A stretch of 64,000 nt of DNA from Pseudomonas putida (GCA_041071465.1 CP163498.1:3304001-3368000), one strand, 5' to 3'; shown: positions 29,812 through 47,240, counted from the stretch's first letter. Notes: generated by a model from the letters alone, not told the origin. Program-made: numbers and translations.

Positions 29812-31191
29812 TCAGTCCAGTAGTGAGAGGGTGACCGGGGTCTGGTGGTTGTCTTCGACCCGCACCAGCAGCTCGCCTTCGTTCAGGCGGGCGGTGAGGC
29901 GCTGGCCATTGCGGGTTTGTTCGGCGCTGCGAATGGCCTGGCCCTGGTCGTCCAGCAGGATGCTGTAGCCGCGGGCGAGGGTGGCCAGCGGGCTGACCAC
30001 CTGCAGGGTTTGCAGTTGGGCCTGGAAGCGTTGGCGACGGTCTTTCAACACATCGCGCATGGCCCGTGGCAGGCGCTCGGCCAGGCTGTCCAGGCGTTGT
30101 TTCAACAGCTTCAGGTTACGCCCCGGGTGCTGCGCGGCCAGGCGGGTGTCCAGGCGCGCCAGGCGTTCGCGGCGCTGGTTGAGGTTGAGCATGAAGGCGC
30201 GACGCAGGCGCATGTCCAGGTCGTCCAGGCGCTGTGCCTGCTGACGCAAGCGCTCGCCTGGGTGGCGCAGGCGCCGGGTCAGTGACTCCAGGCGCAGGCG
30301 GTCGTGGGTCAGGCGGTTCTGCATGCGCAGCAGCAGGCGCCGCTGCAGGCCATCCAGGCGTTGCTGCAGGCCGCTGTTGTCGGGGGCCAGCAGCTCGGCG
30401 GCGGCAGACGGGGTGGGCGCGCGCATGTCGGCGACGAAGTCGCTGATCGATACGTCGGTTTCATGGCCCACGGCGCTGACTATCGGGGTGACGCAGGCGG
30501 CCACGGCACGCGCCACGGCTTCTTCGTTGAAGCACCACAGGTCCTCCAGCGAGCCGCCACCACGGGCCAGGATCAGTGCATCGAAGCCAAGGCTGTCGGC
30601 CAGGCGAATGGCGCGCACGATCTGCGCGATGGCTTCGCGGCCTTGTACTGCCGTAGGAACCAAGTTCAGTTCCACCTGCGGGGCGCGGCGGCCGAACACG
30701 CTGATGATGTCGCGGATCACAGCGCCCGTGGGCGAGGTGATGATGCCGATGCGTTGCGGGTGGGCTGGCAGCGGCTTCTTGCGTTCGGTGTTGAACAGCC
30801 CCTCGGCACCGAGCTTTTCCTTCAGCGCCTCGAAGGCCAGCCGCAAGGCACCATCGCCGGCCGGCTCGACGGTGTCGAGAATCAGCTGGTAGTCGCCACG
30901 CCCCTCGAACAGCGAAACCTTGCCGCGCACCCGCACCGCCAGGCCGTCGCGCAGGGCCTGGCGCACCCGTGTGGCGTTCTGTCGGAACAACGCACAACGC
31001 ACCTGGGCGCCACTGTCCTTGAGGGTGAAGTACATGTGGCCGGACGCCGGGCGGGCGAGGTTGGAGATTTCGCCTTCCACCCAGACGCTGCGGAACACGT
31101 CTTCCAGCAGCACGCGGGCGCGGCCATTGAGTTGGCTGACGGTAAGGACCTCGCGGTCCAGGCCGAGTCGTTCGAAGGGGTCTTTGATCAT
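29812..31191 (-). CDS. xseA: Exodeoxyribonuclease VII large subunit
   Basis: 459 residues. An N-terminal OB-fold (LTVSQLNGRARVLLEDVFRS...VWVEGEISNLARP) is followed by the Exonuc_VII_L catalytic domain (IGIITSPTGAVIRDII; VSAVGHETDVSISDFVADMRAPTPSAAAEL) and a coiled-coil region rich in Arg, Leu and Gln. It degrades single-stranded DNA with XseB. I chose ATG 31191 (MIKDPFERLGL), the usual start of the family; ATGs at 31212 or 31203 are also open and no start has a good ribosome site. Confidence 0.93.
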   Translation of the reverse strand: MIKDPFERLGLDREVLTVSQLNGRARVLLEDVFRSVWVEGEISNLARPASGHMYFTLKDSGAQVRCALFRQNATRVRQALRDGLAVRVRGKVSLFEGRGDYQLILDTVEPAGDGALRLAFEALKEKLGAEGLFNTERKKPLPAHPQRIGIITSPTGAVIRDIISVFGRRAPQVELNLVPTAVQGREAIAQIVRAIRLADSLGFDALILARGGGSLEDLWCFNEEAVARAVAACVTPIVSAVGHETDVSISDFVADMRAPTPSAAAELLAPDNSGLQQRLDGLQRRLLLRMQNRLTHDRLRLESLTRRLRHPGERLRQQAQRLDDLDMRLRRAFMLNLNQRRERLARLDTRLAAQHPGRNLKLLKQRLDSLAERLPRAMRDVLKDRRQRFQAQLQTLQVVSPLATLARGYSILLDDQGQAIRSAEQTRNGQRLTARLNEGELLVRVEDNHQTPVTLSLLD

Positions 31192-31277
31192 GGCAGGCAT
31201 CATAAAGGACATCAGCCCCGGTTGTCTGTCCCGGCCCTGTCACCGCATCTGTGGTCGGACCTGTCGCGGTCGCAGCT

Positions 31278-32156
31278 TCAAGCCTGCATCGTCGTTACGA
31301 ACTGCCGCACCATCTGCCCCGCATCGCGTCGACAGGCCAGCGCCACTGTGCTCTGGCAGTCACCCTCCAGCGCCACGAAGCTGACCGACGCCGGCGCGAT
31401 TTCGCGCATGCACGCTGGCAACAGCGCCACCCCAAACCCCGCTTGAATCAGCTGCAACTGCGTCGTCTTGCGTGACAACACCTGCGCCGCCTGCGGGAAG
31501 AAGCCAGCGTCCATGCACAACGAGGCCGACAGATAGCTCAAGCCGCCGCGATCTCGGTGCGGGATGGAAATGAAGCGTTCTTCCCGCAGTCGCTCCAACT
31601 GAACTTGCTGGGCGTTGGCCAAGGGATGCCCAGCGGCGACCGCCAGCAGCAAGGGCTCGCGGAACAGTTCATGCAGCACCACACCTTCATGCTGGCGCAG
31701 CACCGGCAAACGCAGCAGGCCGATATCCAACCGCCCGCCAGCAATATCTTCCAGCTGTGCCTCCGACGATTGCTGTGCAATCTCCAGTGAAACCCCGGGG
31801 TTGTCCTTCAGGTAGTTGCCCAGGCGACCCAGCAACGGGCCTGTCACCGGTACGGTGCTGGAATGGTTCAGGCGCAGGCTGCCTTTCAGCCCGTCGCCGA
31901 TGTCGCGGGTAACCCGCTCGGCCTGTGCCAGGTCGGCCAGCAAGCGGCGGGCCCGCTCCAGAAATGCCTGCCCGGCCAGTGTCAGGCGTGGCAGGCGCGC
32001 GGTGCGCTCGAACAGCGGCGTGCCCAGTTGCTGTTCCAACGCCGTGATCTGCCGGCTCAATGCCGACTGGGCGATGTACAACCGCTCGGCGGCACCGCTG
32101 AAGCTGCCGCATTCGGCGATTTCCACGAAGTAACGCAACTGGCGGATCGACGTCAT
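31278..32156 (-). CDS. LysR-family transcriptional regulator
   Basis: 292 residues. The N-terminal winged helix (MTSIRQLRYFVEIAECGSFS...SALSRQITALEQQLGTPLFER, residues 1-60) is followed by a substrate-binding domain (residues ~90-290). The target is unknown, but LysR regulators often control the divergent neighbour, here a TauE/SafE permease starting 98 bases away. The inducer cannot be read from sequence. Confidence 0.9.
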   Translation of the reverse strand: MTSIRQLRYFVEIAECGSFSGAAERLYIAQSALSRQITALEQQLGTPLFERTARLPRLTLAGQAFLERARRLLADLAQAERVTRDIGDGLKGSLRLNHSSTVPVTGPLLGRLGNYLKDNPGVSLEIAQQSSEAQLEDIAGGRLDIGLLRLPVLRQHEGVVLHELFREPLLLAVAAGHPLANAQQVQLERLREERFISIPHRDRGGLSYLSASLCMDAGFFPQAAQVLSRKTTQLQLIQAGFGVALLPACMREIAPASVSFVALEGDCQSTVALACRRDAGQMVRQFVTTMQA

Positions 32157-32253
32157 GTCATGCCTTTTCGAGATGGCTGTGGCGATAAAGGCATATTAGT
32201 CGGCATGACTCATCGCTGGCTAACCTTTGCCTGTCTTCCCAGGAACTGCCGCC

Positions 32254-33009
32254 ATGCTTGCTCAATTGTCGTTTTCCGGCCTTGATTGGCTACCCATTCT
32301 GCTGGGTGTCGGCGTTGCCTACATCGTCTTCGGTATCGCCGGCTTTGGCACCGCGCTGGTGGCCGGCCCGGTGTTGATCCACTTCATGCCTTTGTCTCGC
32401 ATCATCCCGCTGCTGGTGTTGCTGGACTTTGTCGCCGCCTTCGGCAACCTGCTGCCGTCGCGCCGGGATGTAGTGCGCGGCGAGTTGCTGCGGCTGCTGC
32501 CGTTCATGGCCCTGGGTTGCACGTTGGGCGTGGTGTTCCTGCTGCAGTTGAAGTCCGACCTCTTGCTGCTGTTGATGGGGGTGTTCGTGACCGCCTATGC
32601 GCTGTACGGGCTGGCAGTCAAAGTGCGGCCGGCCAGTCTGTCGGGCTTGTGGGCGGTGCCGATGGGGACGGCAGGCGGGTTGTTCGGGGCCTTGTTCGGT
32701 AGCGGTGGGTTTCTTTACGCCCTTTACCTGAGCGCGCGGCTGGAAGTCAAAGAGCAGGTGCGTGCCACTCAAAGCGCGCTCATCAGTTGCAGCACGGTAG
32801 TGCGCCTGACGCTGTTCCTGATTGCCGGCGTTTATGCTGACCAAAGCCTGCTGCTGCTCGCCGCCTGCTTGCTGCCAGTGATGTTCGTCGGGCTCTGGGT
32901 GGGGCGCAGGTTGACCAACCGGCTGTCCCGTGAAGCTTTCGTGCGCCTGGTCACCTGGTTGGTGCTAGCCAGCGGCCTGGCGTTGATCGGTCGCTACCTG
33001 AGCGCCTGA
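32254..33009 (+). CDS. TauE/SafE-family sulfite/anion exporter-like permease
   Basis: 251 residues with about eight hydrophobic segments. It shows the two internally repeated glycine-rich motifs of TauE/SafE proteins (VFGIAGFGTALVAGPVL near residue 25-41 and GTAGGLFGALFGSGGFLYALYL near residue 139-160). Members move sulfite, sulfoacetate or related organic anions. The ATG at 32254 has AGGA nine bases upstream; an ATG at 32227 lacks one. It is divergent from the LysR gene, which may regulate it. Confidence 0.85.
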   Translation: MLAQLSFSGLDWLPILLGVGVAYIVFGIAGFGTALVAGPVLIHFMPLSRIIPLLVLLDFVAAFGNLLPSRRDVVRGELLRLLPFMALGCTLGVVFLLQLKSDLLLLLMGVFVTAYALYGLAVKVRPASLSGLWAVPMGTAGGLFGALFGSGGFLYALYLSARLEVKEQVRATQSALISCSTVVRLTLFLIAGVYADQSLLLLAACLLPVMFVGLWVGRRLTNRLSREAFVRLVTWLVLASGLALIGRYLSA

Positions 33010-33056
33010 GCGGTAGAATTGCGCCATTACCGCAGTCTTTCAGGCTTGACCCGTTC

Positions 33057-35170
<2,114 letters not shown>

Positions 35171-35191
35171 GGCTTCCAGCTACAACCTAAA

Positions 35192-35215
35192 GCGGGGCTG
35201 TCACGACAGCCCCGC
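35192..35215 (+). terminator. Hairpin between guaB and guaA
   Basis: GCGGGGCTGTC and GACAGCCCCGC are perfect 11-base arms around AC, starting 21 bases past guaB. No long T-run follows (GTCGTTTCC), so it may be an mRNA-stabilising or partial terminator hairpin inside the guaBA operon. Confidence 0.7.
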
Positions 35216-35248
35216 GTCGTTTCCGATTTCCACTGACGAGATTGAGTC

Positions 35249-36826
35249 ATGGCCCTCGACATTCACGCTCACCGCATCCTGATCCTCGATTTCGGTTCCC
35301 AGTACACCCAGCTGATCGCCCGCCGCGTGCGCGAAATCGGCGTGTACTGCGAACTGCACCCGTTCGACATGGACGATGAAGCGATCCGCGAATTCAACCC
35401 GCGCGGCATCATCCTCGCCGGCGGCCCCGAGTCGGTTCACGAAGCCAACAGCCCGCGCGCGCCGCAGGCCGTGTTCGACCTGAACGTACCCGTGCTGGGC
35501 ATCTGCTACGGCATGCAGACCATGGCCGAGCAAATGGGCGGCAAGGTCGAAGGTTCCGACCTGCGTGAGTTCGGTTATGCCCGCGTGGACGTGGTCGGCA
35601 AGAGCCGCCTGCTCGACGGCATCGAAGACCACGTTGACGACGACGGCGTGCTGGGCCTGGACGTGTGGATGAGCCACGGCGACAAGGTCACCCAGATGCC
35701 GGGCAACTTCAACATCCTGGCCAGCACCCCAAGCTGCCCGATCGCCGGCATGTACGACGATGCCCGCGGCTACTACGGCGTGCAATTCCACCCGGAAGTG
35801 ACCCACACCAAGCAGGGCGGTCGCATCCTGTCCCGCTTCGTGCAGGACATCTGCGGCTGTGAAGCCCTGTGGACCGCGTCCAACATCGTCGAAGACGCCA
35901 TCGCCCAGGTGCGTGCACAAGTAGGTTCGGCCAACGTCCTGCTGGGCCTGTCCGGCGGTGTTGACAGCTCGGTGGTTGCCGCGCTGCTGCACCGTGCCAT
36001 CGGCGACCAGCTGACCTGCGTATTCGTCGACAACGGCCTGCTGCGCCTGCACGAAGGTGACCAGGTGATGGCCATGTTCAAAGAGAACATGGGCGTCAAG
36101 GTGATCCGTGCCGATGCTGAAAAGCAGTTCCTCGACAACCTGGAAGGCGAAGCCGACCCAGAGAAGAAGCGCAAGATCATCGGCCGCACCTTCATCGACA
36201 TCTTCGATGCCGAAGCCAGCAAGCTGGAAAACATCCAGTTCCTCGCCCAAGGCACCATCTACCCGGACGTGATCGAGTCGGCGGGTGCCAAGAGCGGCAA
36301 GGCCCATGTGATCAAGTCGCACCACAACGTGGGTGGCCTGCCAGAGGAAATGAACCTCAAGCTGGTCGAGCCGCTGCGTGAACTGTTCAAGGACGAAGTG
36401 CGCAAGATCGGCCTGGAGCTGGGCCTGCCGTACGACATGGTCTACCGCCACCCGTTCCCAGGCCCGGGCCTGGGCGTGCGTATCCTCGGTGAAGTGAAGA
36501 AGGAATACGCCGACATCCTGCGTCGCGCCGACCACATCTTCATCGAAGAACTGCGCAAGGCCGATTGGTACCACAAGACCAGCCAGGCGTTCGTGGTGTT
36601 CCAGCCGGTCAAGTCGGTTGGCGTCGTTGGCGACGGCCGTCGCTACGCCTGGGTCGTGGCCCTGCGTGCCGTCGAGACCGTGGACTTCATGACCGCGCGT
36701 TGGGCGCACCTGCCGTACGAGCTGCTGGAAACCGTCAGCGGCCGTATCATCAACGAAATCGACGGTATCTCGCGCGTTACTTACGACGTGTCGAGCAAGC
36801 CGCCTGCCACTATCGAGTGGGAATAA
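35249..36826 (+). CDS. guaA: GMP synthase (glutamine-hydrolysing)
   Basis: 525 residues. The glutamine amidotransferase half has the nucleophile Cys in LGICYGMQ (near residue 86) and the HPEVTHT triad His and Glu. The synthetase half has the PP-loop [17 protein letters not shown] (~residue 231-247), and the C-terminal dimerisation domain ends PPATIEWE. It converts XMP to GMP. Downstream lies a clear terminator-like hairpin. Confidence 0.96.
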   Translation: MALDIHAHRILILDFGSQYTQLIARRVREIGVYCELHPFDMDDEAIREFNPRGIILAGGPESVHEANSPRAPQAVFDLNVPVLGICYGMQTMAEQMGGKVEGSDLREFGYARVDVVGKSRLLDGIEDHVDDDGVLGLDVWMSHGDKVTQMPGNFNILASTPSCPIAGMYDDARGYYGVQFHPEVTHTKQGGRILSRFVQDICGCEALWTASNIVEDAIAQVRAQVGSANVLLGLSGGVDSSVVAALLHRAIGDQLTCVFVDNGLLRLHEGDQVMAMFKENMGVKVIRADAEKQFLDNLEGEADPEKKRKIIGRTFIDIFDAEASKLENIQFLAQGTIYPDVIESAGAKSGKAHVIKSHHNVGGLPEEMNLKLVEPLRELFKDEVRKIGLELGLPYDMVYRHPFPGPGLGVRILGEVKKEYADILRRADHIFIEELRKADWYHKTSQAFVVFQPVKSVGVVGDGRRYAWVVALRAVETVDFMTARWAHLPYELLETVSGRIINEIDGISRVTYDVSSKPPATIEWE

Positions 36827-36834
36827 GTTGAGCC

Positions 36835-36860
36835 ACAAGGGCGCCGTAAGGCGCCCTTGT
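36835..36860 (+). terminator. Terminator hairpin after guaA
   Basis: ACAAGGGCGCC and GGCGCCCTTGT are perfect 11-base arms around GTAA, beginning nine bases past the guaA stop. The tail CGTATCTGTTT is moderately T-rich. Confidence 0.8.
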
Positions 36861-36871
36861 CGTATCTGTTT

Positions 36872-36919
36872 CCTGTGCTGGCCCCTTCGCGGGTAAAACC
36901 GTGAAGGGGCCAGCACAGG
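36872..36919. repeat. REP-type inverted repeat
   Basis: CCTGTGCTGGCCCCTTCGCG and its near-perfect reverse complement around TAAAA; one arm position is degenerate (CGCGGG against CCGTGA). It follows the guaA terminator and precedes the multicopper oxidase gene by 111 bases. Confidence 0.8.
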
Positions 36920-37030
36920 CCGATACAAGACTTCACTTAATCTTTCCCATTTGCAGGTGTATCGTATTCGCCCTTCATCGCCAGCCAATGCTGGCAGCTT
37001 GATTGCGCAGAACACGAGGTACCCGCACCG

Positions 37031-38413
37031 ATGTCCTTCACCCGTCGACAAATGCTCAAGGGCCTCACTGGCCTGGTTGTGGTTGGCCTGGGCGCCGGTG
37101 GCGCGGCGCGTTACTGGCTGGGCAAGGTCGAAGATGACAACGCCGGCCACGATTATGAGCTGATTGCAGCGCCCCTGGACGTCGAATTGGTGCCGGGCTT
37201 CAAGACCGAGGCCTGGGCATTCGGCCCGTCGGCACCGGGTACCGAGCTGCGCGTGCGCCAGGGCACCTGGTTGCGGGTACGCTTCATCAACCACCTGCCG
37301 GTCGAGACCACCATCCATTGGCACGGCATCCGCCTGCCGCTGGAAATGGACGGCGTGCCGTATGTCTCGCAACTGCCAGTCAAGCCGGGCGAGTATTTCG
37401 ATTACAAGTTCCGCGTACCAGACGCCGGCAGCTACTGGTATCACCCGCATGTCAGCAGCTCCGAAGAGCTGGGCCGTGGCCTGGTTGGGCCGCTGATCGT
37501 CGAAGAGCGCGAACCGACTGGCTTCCTTCATGAGCGCACGCTGAGCCTGAAGAACTGGCATGTAGACGAGCAAGGCGCCTGGCTGCCCTTCAGCATCCCG
37601 CGTGAGGCCGCGCGCAACGGCACCGCCGGGCGCTTGATCACCATCAATGGCCAGGCCGACTCGGTCACCGAGCTGCCAGCCGGCCAGGTGGTGCGGGTGC
37701 GTCTGCTGAACCTGGACAACACCTGGACCTACCGCCTCAATCTCAAGGGCAACTGCGAAGCGAAAATCTATGCCCTGGACGGCAACCCAGTGACCCCACG
37801 GCCATTGGAAGACGACTACTGGCTTGGCCCCGGCATGCGTATCTGCCTGGCTATCCGCATTCCCCAAGCGGGTGAGGAAATCTCCCTGCGCGACGGTTTC
37901 GTGCGCCTGGGCACCCTGCGTTCAGTGGCCAGCAATGACGCGCCAAGCGACTGGCCGCCAGCGCTGCCACCCAACCCGATCGCCGAGCCAGACCTGGAGA
38001 ATGCCGAAAAGCTCAACTTCAATTTCGAGTGGGCGGCGAGCGTCACGGTTACCCCTGACCCCGACAAACCGTCCAGCATGTGGCAGATCAACGGCCAGGC
38101 CTGGGACATCACCGACAAGACCTGCGCCGACCGCCCCATCGCCACGTTGCAGAAGGGCAAGAGCTACATTTTCGAGCTGAAGAACATGACCCAGTACCAG
38201 CACCCGATCCACCTGCATGGCATGAGCTTCAAGGTGATCGGCTCCAATCGCCACGACATCAAGGAGCCGTGGTTTACCGACACCTACCTGCTGGGCAAGA
38301 ACGAGCGCGCCCAGGTTGCACTGGTGGCGGATAACCCAGGTACCTGGATGTTCCATTGCCACGTCATCGACCACATGGAAACCGGCCTGATGGCCGCGAT
38401 CGCGGTGGTCTGA
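37031..38413 (+). CDS. Tat-exported multicopper oxidase
   Basis: 460 residues with three cupredoxin domains. The Tat signal SFTRRQMLKGLTGLVVVGLG spans residues 2-21. All copper-ligand clusters are present: HWHG (~96), WYHPH (~136), HPIHLHG (~391) and HCHVIDHMETGLM (~443), so types 1, 2 and 3 copper sites should all form. It oxidises copper or organic substrates in the periplasm while reducing oxygen. The short loop regions and lack of a Met-rich insert differ from CueO/CopA. The stop codon overlaps the tadA start as TGATG. Confidence 0.88.
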   Translation: MSFTRRQMLKGLTGLVVVGLGAGGAARYWLGKVEDDNAGHDYELIAAPLDVELVPGFKTEAWAFGPSAPGTELRVRQGTWLRVRFINHLPVETTIHWHGIRLPLEMDGVPYVSQLPVKPGEYFDYKFRVPDAGSYWYHPHVSSSEELGRGLVGPLIVEEREPTGFLHERTLSLKNWHVDEQGAWLPFSIPREAARNGTAGRLITINGQADSVTELPAGQVVRVRLLNLDNTWTYRLNLKGNCEAKIYALDGNPVTPRPLEDDYWLGPGMRICLAIRIPQAGEEISLRDGFVRLGTLRSVASNDAPSDWPPALPPNPIAEPDLENAEKLNFNFEWAASVTVTPDPDKPSSMWQINGQAWDITDKTCADRPIATLQKGKSYIFELKNMTQYQHPIHLHGMSFKVIGSNRHDIKEPWFTDTYLLGKNERAQVALVADNPGTWMFHCHVIDHMETGLMAAIAVV

Positions 38414-38892
38414 TGCGTCCGCAGATCATCGATCGCAGCCGCGATCAGGAGTTCATGCGCCTGGCCCTGGCGCTGGCTGCCGAGGGCGCGGCGTTGGGCG
38501 AGGTGCCGGTGGGTGCGGTATTGGTGCAGCATGGGCAGGTGATTGGCCAGGGCTTCAACCGGCCGATCATCGACAGCGACCCGAGTGCGCATGCTGAAAT
38601 GGTGGCCATCCGCGCAGCGGCGAAAGCGGCCAGCAACTACCGGCTGCCCGGCAGCACCCTGTACGTGACCCTGGAGCCGTGCAGCATGTGTGCAGGGCTG
38701 ATCGTGCATTCGCGGGTGATGCGGGTGGTGTTTGGCGCGCTGGAGCCCAAGGCGGGGATCGTACAGAGCCAGGGGCAGTTCTTCGGCCAAGGGTTTCTGA
38801 ACCACCGGGTGATGGTGGAGGGTGGAGTGCTGGCGGAGGCGTGCGGGCAGATCCTCAGCGAGTTCTTCAAGGCCCGCCGGGCCAAAGGCTGA
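38413..38892 (+). CDS. tadA: tRNA adenosine(34) deaminase
   Basis: 159 residues. The zinc ligands and catalytic Glu lie in SAHAEMVAI (~residue 58-66) and EPCSMCAGL (~87-95). It converts the wobble A34 of tRNA-Arg(ACG) to inosine. The ATG at 38413 overlaps the multicopper oxidase stop by one base, so translation is coupled although the functions are unrelated. It is convergent with mltF. Confidence 0.94.
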   Translation: MRPQIIDRSRDQEFMRLALALAAEGAALGEVPVGAVLVQHGQVIGQGFNRPIIDSDPSAHAEMVAIRAAAKAASNYRLPGSTLYVTLEPCSMCAGLIVHSRVMRVVFGALEPKAGIVQSQGQFFGQGFLNHRVMVEGGVLAEACGQILSEFFKARRAKG

Positions 38893-38903
38893 CCTGTATT
38901 GGC

Positions 38904-40409
<1,506 letters not shown>

Positions 40410-40593
40410 TTAGGTTGTCTGGTAGCGCGTTATGTGCTGTTCCCGCATTGATTGCATGCGTACTGCTTTTTTTTGACCCGAAAGTCCGGTTCCGCCGCCC
40501 GGCAGCCGTGGCTTAGAGCAGGTGCCGAAAGCCATCGAATTAGGCTAGAATGCACGGCCTCTAAGCACACCCCTTCCTGAGGCTGTCCCGACG

Positions 40594-44492
<3,899 letters not shown>

Positions 44493-44495
44493 GGC

Positions 44496-44807
44496 GTGTA
44501 CAAGCTCGCCTTCTTCGTCCCCGCCAGCCACGTCGAAGTGGTCAAGGCCGCTGTGTTCGCTGCTGGTGGCGGGCGCATCGGTGACTATGACCACTGCGCC
44601 TGGCAAACCCTGGGCCAGGGCCAGTTCCGCCCGTTGGACGGCAGCCAGCCGTTCCTCGGGCAAACCGGCCAGGTCGAGGTGGTGGAAGAGTGGAAGGTGG
44701 AGCTTGTGGTGGCTGACGGTCTGGTAGCCCAGGTCGTCGCTGCCCTGAAGCAGAACCACCCCTACGAGACGCCAGCCTACGAAGTCTGGCAGCTCGCCCA
44801 GTTCTAG
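44496..44807 (+). CDS. NIF3/YqfO C-terminal-like small protein
   Basis: 103 residues from a GTG at 44496, three bases after purL, with AAGG immediately before. The sequence (YKLAFFVPASHVEVVKAAVF ... NHPYETPAYEVWQL) matches the inserted ferredoxin-like domain found in YqfO/NIF3 proteins, also known as a stand-alone CutA/PII-like fold. Motifs AGGGRIGDYDHCAWQT and HPYETPAYE are typical. The function is unknown; a role in metal or small-molecule sensing is speculation. It probably shares the purL transcript. Confidence 0.75.
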   Translation: MYKLAFFVPASHVEVVKAAVFAAGGGRIGDYDHCAWQTLGQGQFRPLDGSQPFLGQTGQVEVVEEWKVELVVADGLVAQVVAALKQNHPYETPAYEVWQLAQF

Positions 44808-44817
44808 ACTGCATCAA

Positions 44818-44843
44818 GGCCTTCGCGGGCAAGCCCGCGAAAG
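44818..44843. terminator. REP-type hairpin between convergent genes
   Basis: CTTCGCGGGC at 44821 and GCCCGCGAA at 44833 surround AA. It lies between the end of the NIF3-like gene (44807) and the end of tatC (44848) and could end transcription from both sides. Confidence 0.7.
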
Positions 44844-44847
44844 GGCT

Positions 44848-45609
44848 CTATAAGCCGGCCACAATCTCCTTGCCGGGCTCAGGCCGCTTCAACCAGGCAC
44901 AAGCCAGCAATCCCACCTCGAACAGTATCCACATCGGCACCGCTAGCATCGTCTGCGAAAACACATCCGGCGGAGTCAGGATCATCCCCACCACAAAGCA
45001 CCCGACGATCACGTAGGGCCTGCTGCGCCGCAATGTGGCCACATCGGCCAACCCCACCCAGACCACGATGAAGGTCGCCACCGGGATCTCGAATGCCAGC
45101 CCGAATGCCAAAAACAGCGCCAGGATAAAGTCCAGGTACTGGCTGATGTCAGTCATCATCGCCACACCGTCCGGTGTCACGCTGGCAAAAAAGCCGAACA
45201 TCATCGGAAACACCAGGAAGAACGCGAACGCCATGCCGGCATAGAACAGCACGATGCTCGACACCAGCAGCGGCAGGGCAATGCGCCGTTCACGGCGGTA
45301 CAACCCCGGTGCCAGAAAGCCCCAGGCCTGGTGCAGCAGCAGCGGCATGGCCACGAACAGTGCGCACATCGCGGTCAGCTTGAACGGCGTCAGAAAAGGC
45401 GAGGTGACGCTGGTGGCGATCATGCTCGCGCCTTCCGGCAAAAAGCGCCGAAGCGGCTCGGAGATGAGCGTGTACAGCGTTTGGGCGAAGGGGAACAGGC
45501 CGGCGAACACCAATGCCACCAACCCCAGACAACGCACCAGGCGTTTGCGCAGGTCGCGCAGGTGTTCAATCAACGGCATGCTGGCCGTCGGGTCCATGGC
45601 ACTGCTCAT
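44848..45609 (-). CDS. tatC: Sec-independent protein translocase TatC
   Basis: 253 residues with six membrane helices. The N-terminal motif [19 protein letters not shown] and [21 protein letters not shown] and the SVTPDG loop identify TatC, the receptor for twin-arginine signals. Its start overlaps the tatB stop (ATGA). It is the third gene of a minus-strand tatA-tatB-tatC set next to a Tat-signal PhoX gene and a type II secretion cluster. Most pseudomonads have another tatABC near hisE/hisI, so this is probably a second, dedicated copy. Confidence 0.92.
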   Translation of the reverse strand: MSSAMDPTASMPLIEHLRDLRKRLVRCLGLVALVFAGLFPFAQTLYTLISEPLRRFLPEGASMIATSVTSPFLTPFKLTAMCALFVAMPLLLHQAWGFLAPGLYRRERRIALPLLVSSIVLFYAGMAFAFFLVFPMMFGFFASVTPDGVAMMTDISQYLDFILALFLAFGLAFEIPVATFIVVWVGLADVATLRRSRPYVIVGCFVVGMILTPPDVFSQTMLAVPMWILFEVGLLACAWLKRPEPGKEIVAGL

Positions 45610-45896
45610 GAGGCGTTTTCCTTGGGTAGCGTGACTGTAGCCGCATCATTGGCCGGCTCTGTATTCAGGCTGATGCCCTGACGGATCTCCTGTTCCAGGC
45701 GCTGCAAGGGTGCGCTGTCGAGGTGGGGCAGCTCGATTTCGCGCTCCACCTGCGTACGCAAGGCGTGCATGGCCCGGCGCGCCTGGCCCAGGCCACGCCC
45801 AAGGGTGCGTGCCGCCACTGGCAGGCGCTCCGGGCCCAGCACCAGCAGGGCGACGACGCCGACCAGCAGCAACTCGCTGAAGCCTACCTCGAACAT
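45606..45896 (-). CDS. tatB: Sec-independent protein translocase TatB
   Basis: 96 residues. The N-terminal helix [20 protein letters not shown] followed by [20 protein letters not shown] is the TatB signature, with Glu at position 8. It forms the signal-receptor complex with TatC. Its start and stop overlap tatA and tatC respectively as ATGA, so the three are translationally coupled. Confidence 0.92.
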   Translation of the reverse strand: MFEVGFSELLLVGVVALLVLGPERLPVAARTLGRGLGQARRAMHALRTQVEREIELPHLDSAPLQRLEQEIRQGISLNTEPANDAATVTLPKENAS

Positions 45897-46129
45897 CAGG
45901 CCTGACGGTCCGCTTGCGGTTGCTGCGTGGCCTGGCCGGTCAGCGGGGCCTGTTGCTGCATCTGCGCCTGGCCGGGTGTGCTGGCGTCATTGTCACCGCC
46001 CATGGACTTGCGAAAACCCTGGATCGCCTCGCCCACATCGCTGCCCAGGCCCTTGAGGCGCTTGGTCCCAAACAGCAGAAATACGATCAGCAGTACGATC
46101 ACCAGTTGCCAGATTCCAATGCCACCCAT
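45896..46129 (-). CDS. tatA: Sec-independent protein translocase TatA
   Basis: 77 residues from an ATG at 46129 with CAGGAG upstream. [20 protein letters not shown] followed by [20 protein letters not shown] is the TatA membrane helix and amphipathic helix; the tail is Gln-rich and disordered. TatA forms the translocation pore. The frame is open far upstream, but the start that gives the canonical N-terminus is unambiguous. Divergent gspK begins about 145 bases away. Confidence 0.92.
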   Translation of the reverse strand: MGGIGIWQLVIVLLIVFLLFGTKRLKGLGSDVGEAIQGFRKSMGGDNDASTPGQAQMQQQAPLTGQATQQPQADRQA

Positions 46130-46274
46130 TGCGACCACTCCTGTAAGGCCATGAAAAGGAAGGGCAATCCTGCATCGCCTAGATGACATGCGCATGACGA
46201 ACGGGCATTGCCATCTACCTGCAACAAGCGGCGTGTTGACTGGCGTTTTTACTTCGCGAGCGAGGCACGCACGG

Positions 46275-47240
46275 ATGGGTGGCAGGCAACAGCAGGGGGC
46301 GGCCCTGTTGATGGTGATGGTGGTGCTGGCGATGCTGGCGGCGGGCATGGCTTGGTTGGTGGAAGATGGTCGGCGCCAGGTGGATGAGGTGCGTCTGTTG
46401 CAGCAGCGGGTGCAGGTGCGCGCCATGGAGCAGGCGGGCCTTGCCTATGCCGAGCAGGCTCTGCGGGACCCCGCCTGGCGGCTTAGCCCATTGTTCTGGC
46501 AAGCCTTGCGCGGGCAGCCACTGAACTACGATTTTGGCACGGGCCAGGCGCAATTGCGGGTGCACGACCAGCACACATGCTTCAACGTCAATGCGTTGCT
46601 GGGTGCCGATGGCGAACGTGCCGAGCACCAATTGCGTTATCTGCTGGGCGACGACATGGCTGCCGAGCGCCTGGTCGATGCACTGGCCGACTGGCTCGAC
46701 GCCGACAGTGATACCCGTCTGCAGGGCGCCGAGAGTGCCCAGTACCTGCGTCAGCAACCCGCACGGCTGGCGGCCAATCAGCCGATGCTCGACACCAGCG
46801 AGCTGAACCTGTTGCTGGAGCCGGATGCCGCTCGCCAGGCTCGTTATCCGATGCTGTGCGCCTTGCCCCAGGTCACCGGCTGGCGCCTGAATGCCAATGC
46901 GCTGGGGCTGGAGCACCTACCGTTGCTGGAAGCGCTGTACGAAGGGCGCTATTCGCGCTCTTTGCTCAGCCGCATCATCACCGGGCGACCGGCGTCGGGG
47001 TATGCGGATGCGGCCGCGTTGCGCCAGGCGCTGGGGGCGGTGGATGACGAGACGTTCGAACGACTGAGTGAAGGCTTGCTGCTCAACAGTGGGTACTTCC
47101 TGTTGCAGCTGTCGTTCGAAGAGGAGGGCAGGATGATGCGCAGCGAGTTTCAGGTAGAGGCGCTTGGGGTGGTGCAATGGCATGCGCGGGTGCCAGCACA
47201 GCAGGTGCGGGTGCGTAGCCGGGAGCCCATGGCCTGGTAA
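46275..47240 (+). CDS. gspK: Type II secretion minor pseudopilin GspK
   Basis: 321 residues. After a short leader (MGGRQQQG) comes the hydrophobic segment [20 protein letters not shown] with the prepilin-type Glu replaced by a GspK-like pattern, then a large periplasmic domain (~residues 30-310) with the [24 protein letters not shown] calcium-loop-like region of GspK. It caps the pseudopilus tip. I chose ATG 46275 for its leader length; ATG 46188 is also open. It is separated from the other gsp genes by the PhoX gene. Confidence 0.85.
   Translation: MGGRQQQGAALLMVMVVLAMLAAGMAWLVEDGRRQVDEVRLLQQRVQVRAMEQAGLAYAEQALRDPAWRLSPLFWQALRGQPLNYDFGTGQAQLRVHDQHTCFNVNALLGADGERAEHQLRYLLGDDMAAERLVDALADWLDADSDTRLQGAESAQYLRQQPARLAANQPMLDTSELNLLLEPDAARQARYPMLCALPQVTGWRLNANALGLEHLPLLEALYEGRYSRSLLSRIITGRPASGYADAAALRQALGAVDDETFERLSEGLLLNSGYFLLQLSFEEEGRMMRSEFQVEALGVVQWHARVPAQQVRVRSREPMAW

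Noticed and set aside
36951..37030. Small open frame or RNA gene before the multicopper oxidase
   Set aside because: A 70-codon frame from 36951 shifts into the oxidase gene out of frame and has no ribosome site; no tRNA-like fold was seen.
35201..37867. 888-residue open frame on the minus strand
   Set aside because: Runs through guaA, its terminator and the multicopper oxidase gene in antisense; no recognisable domain.
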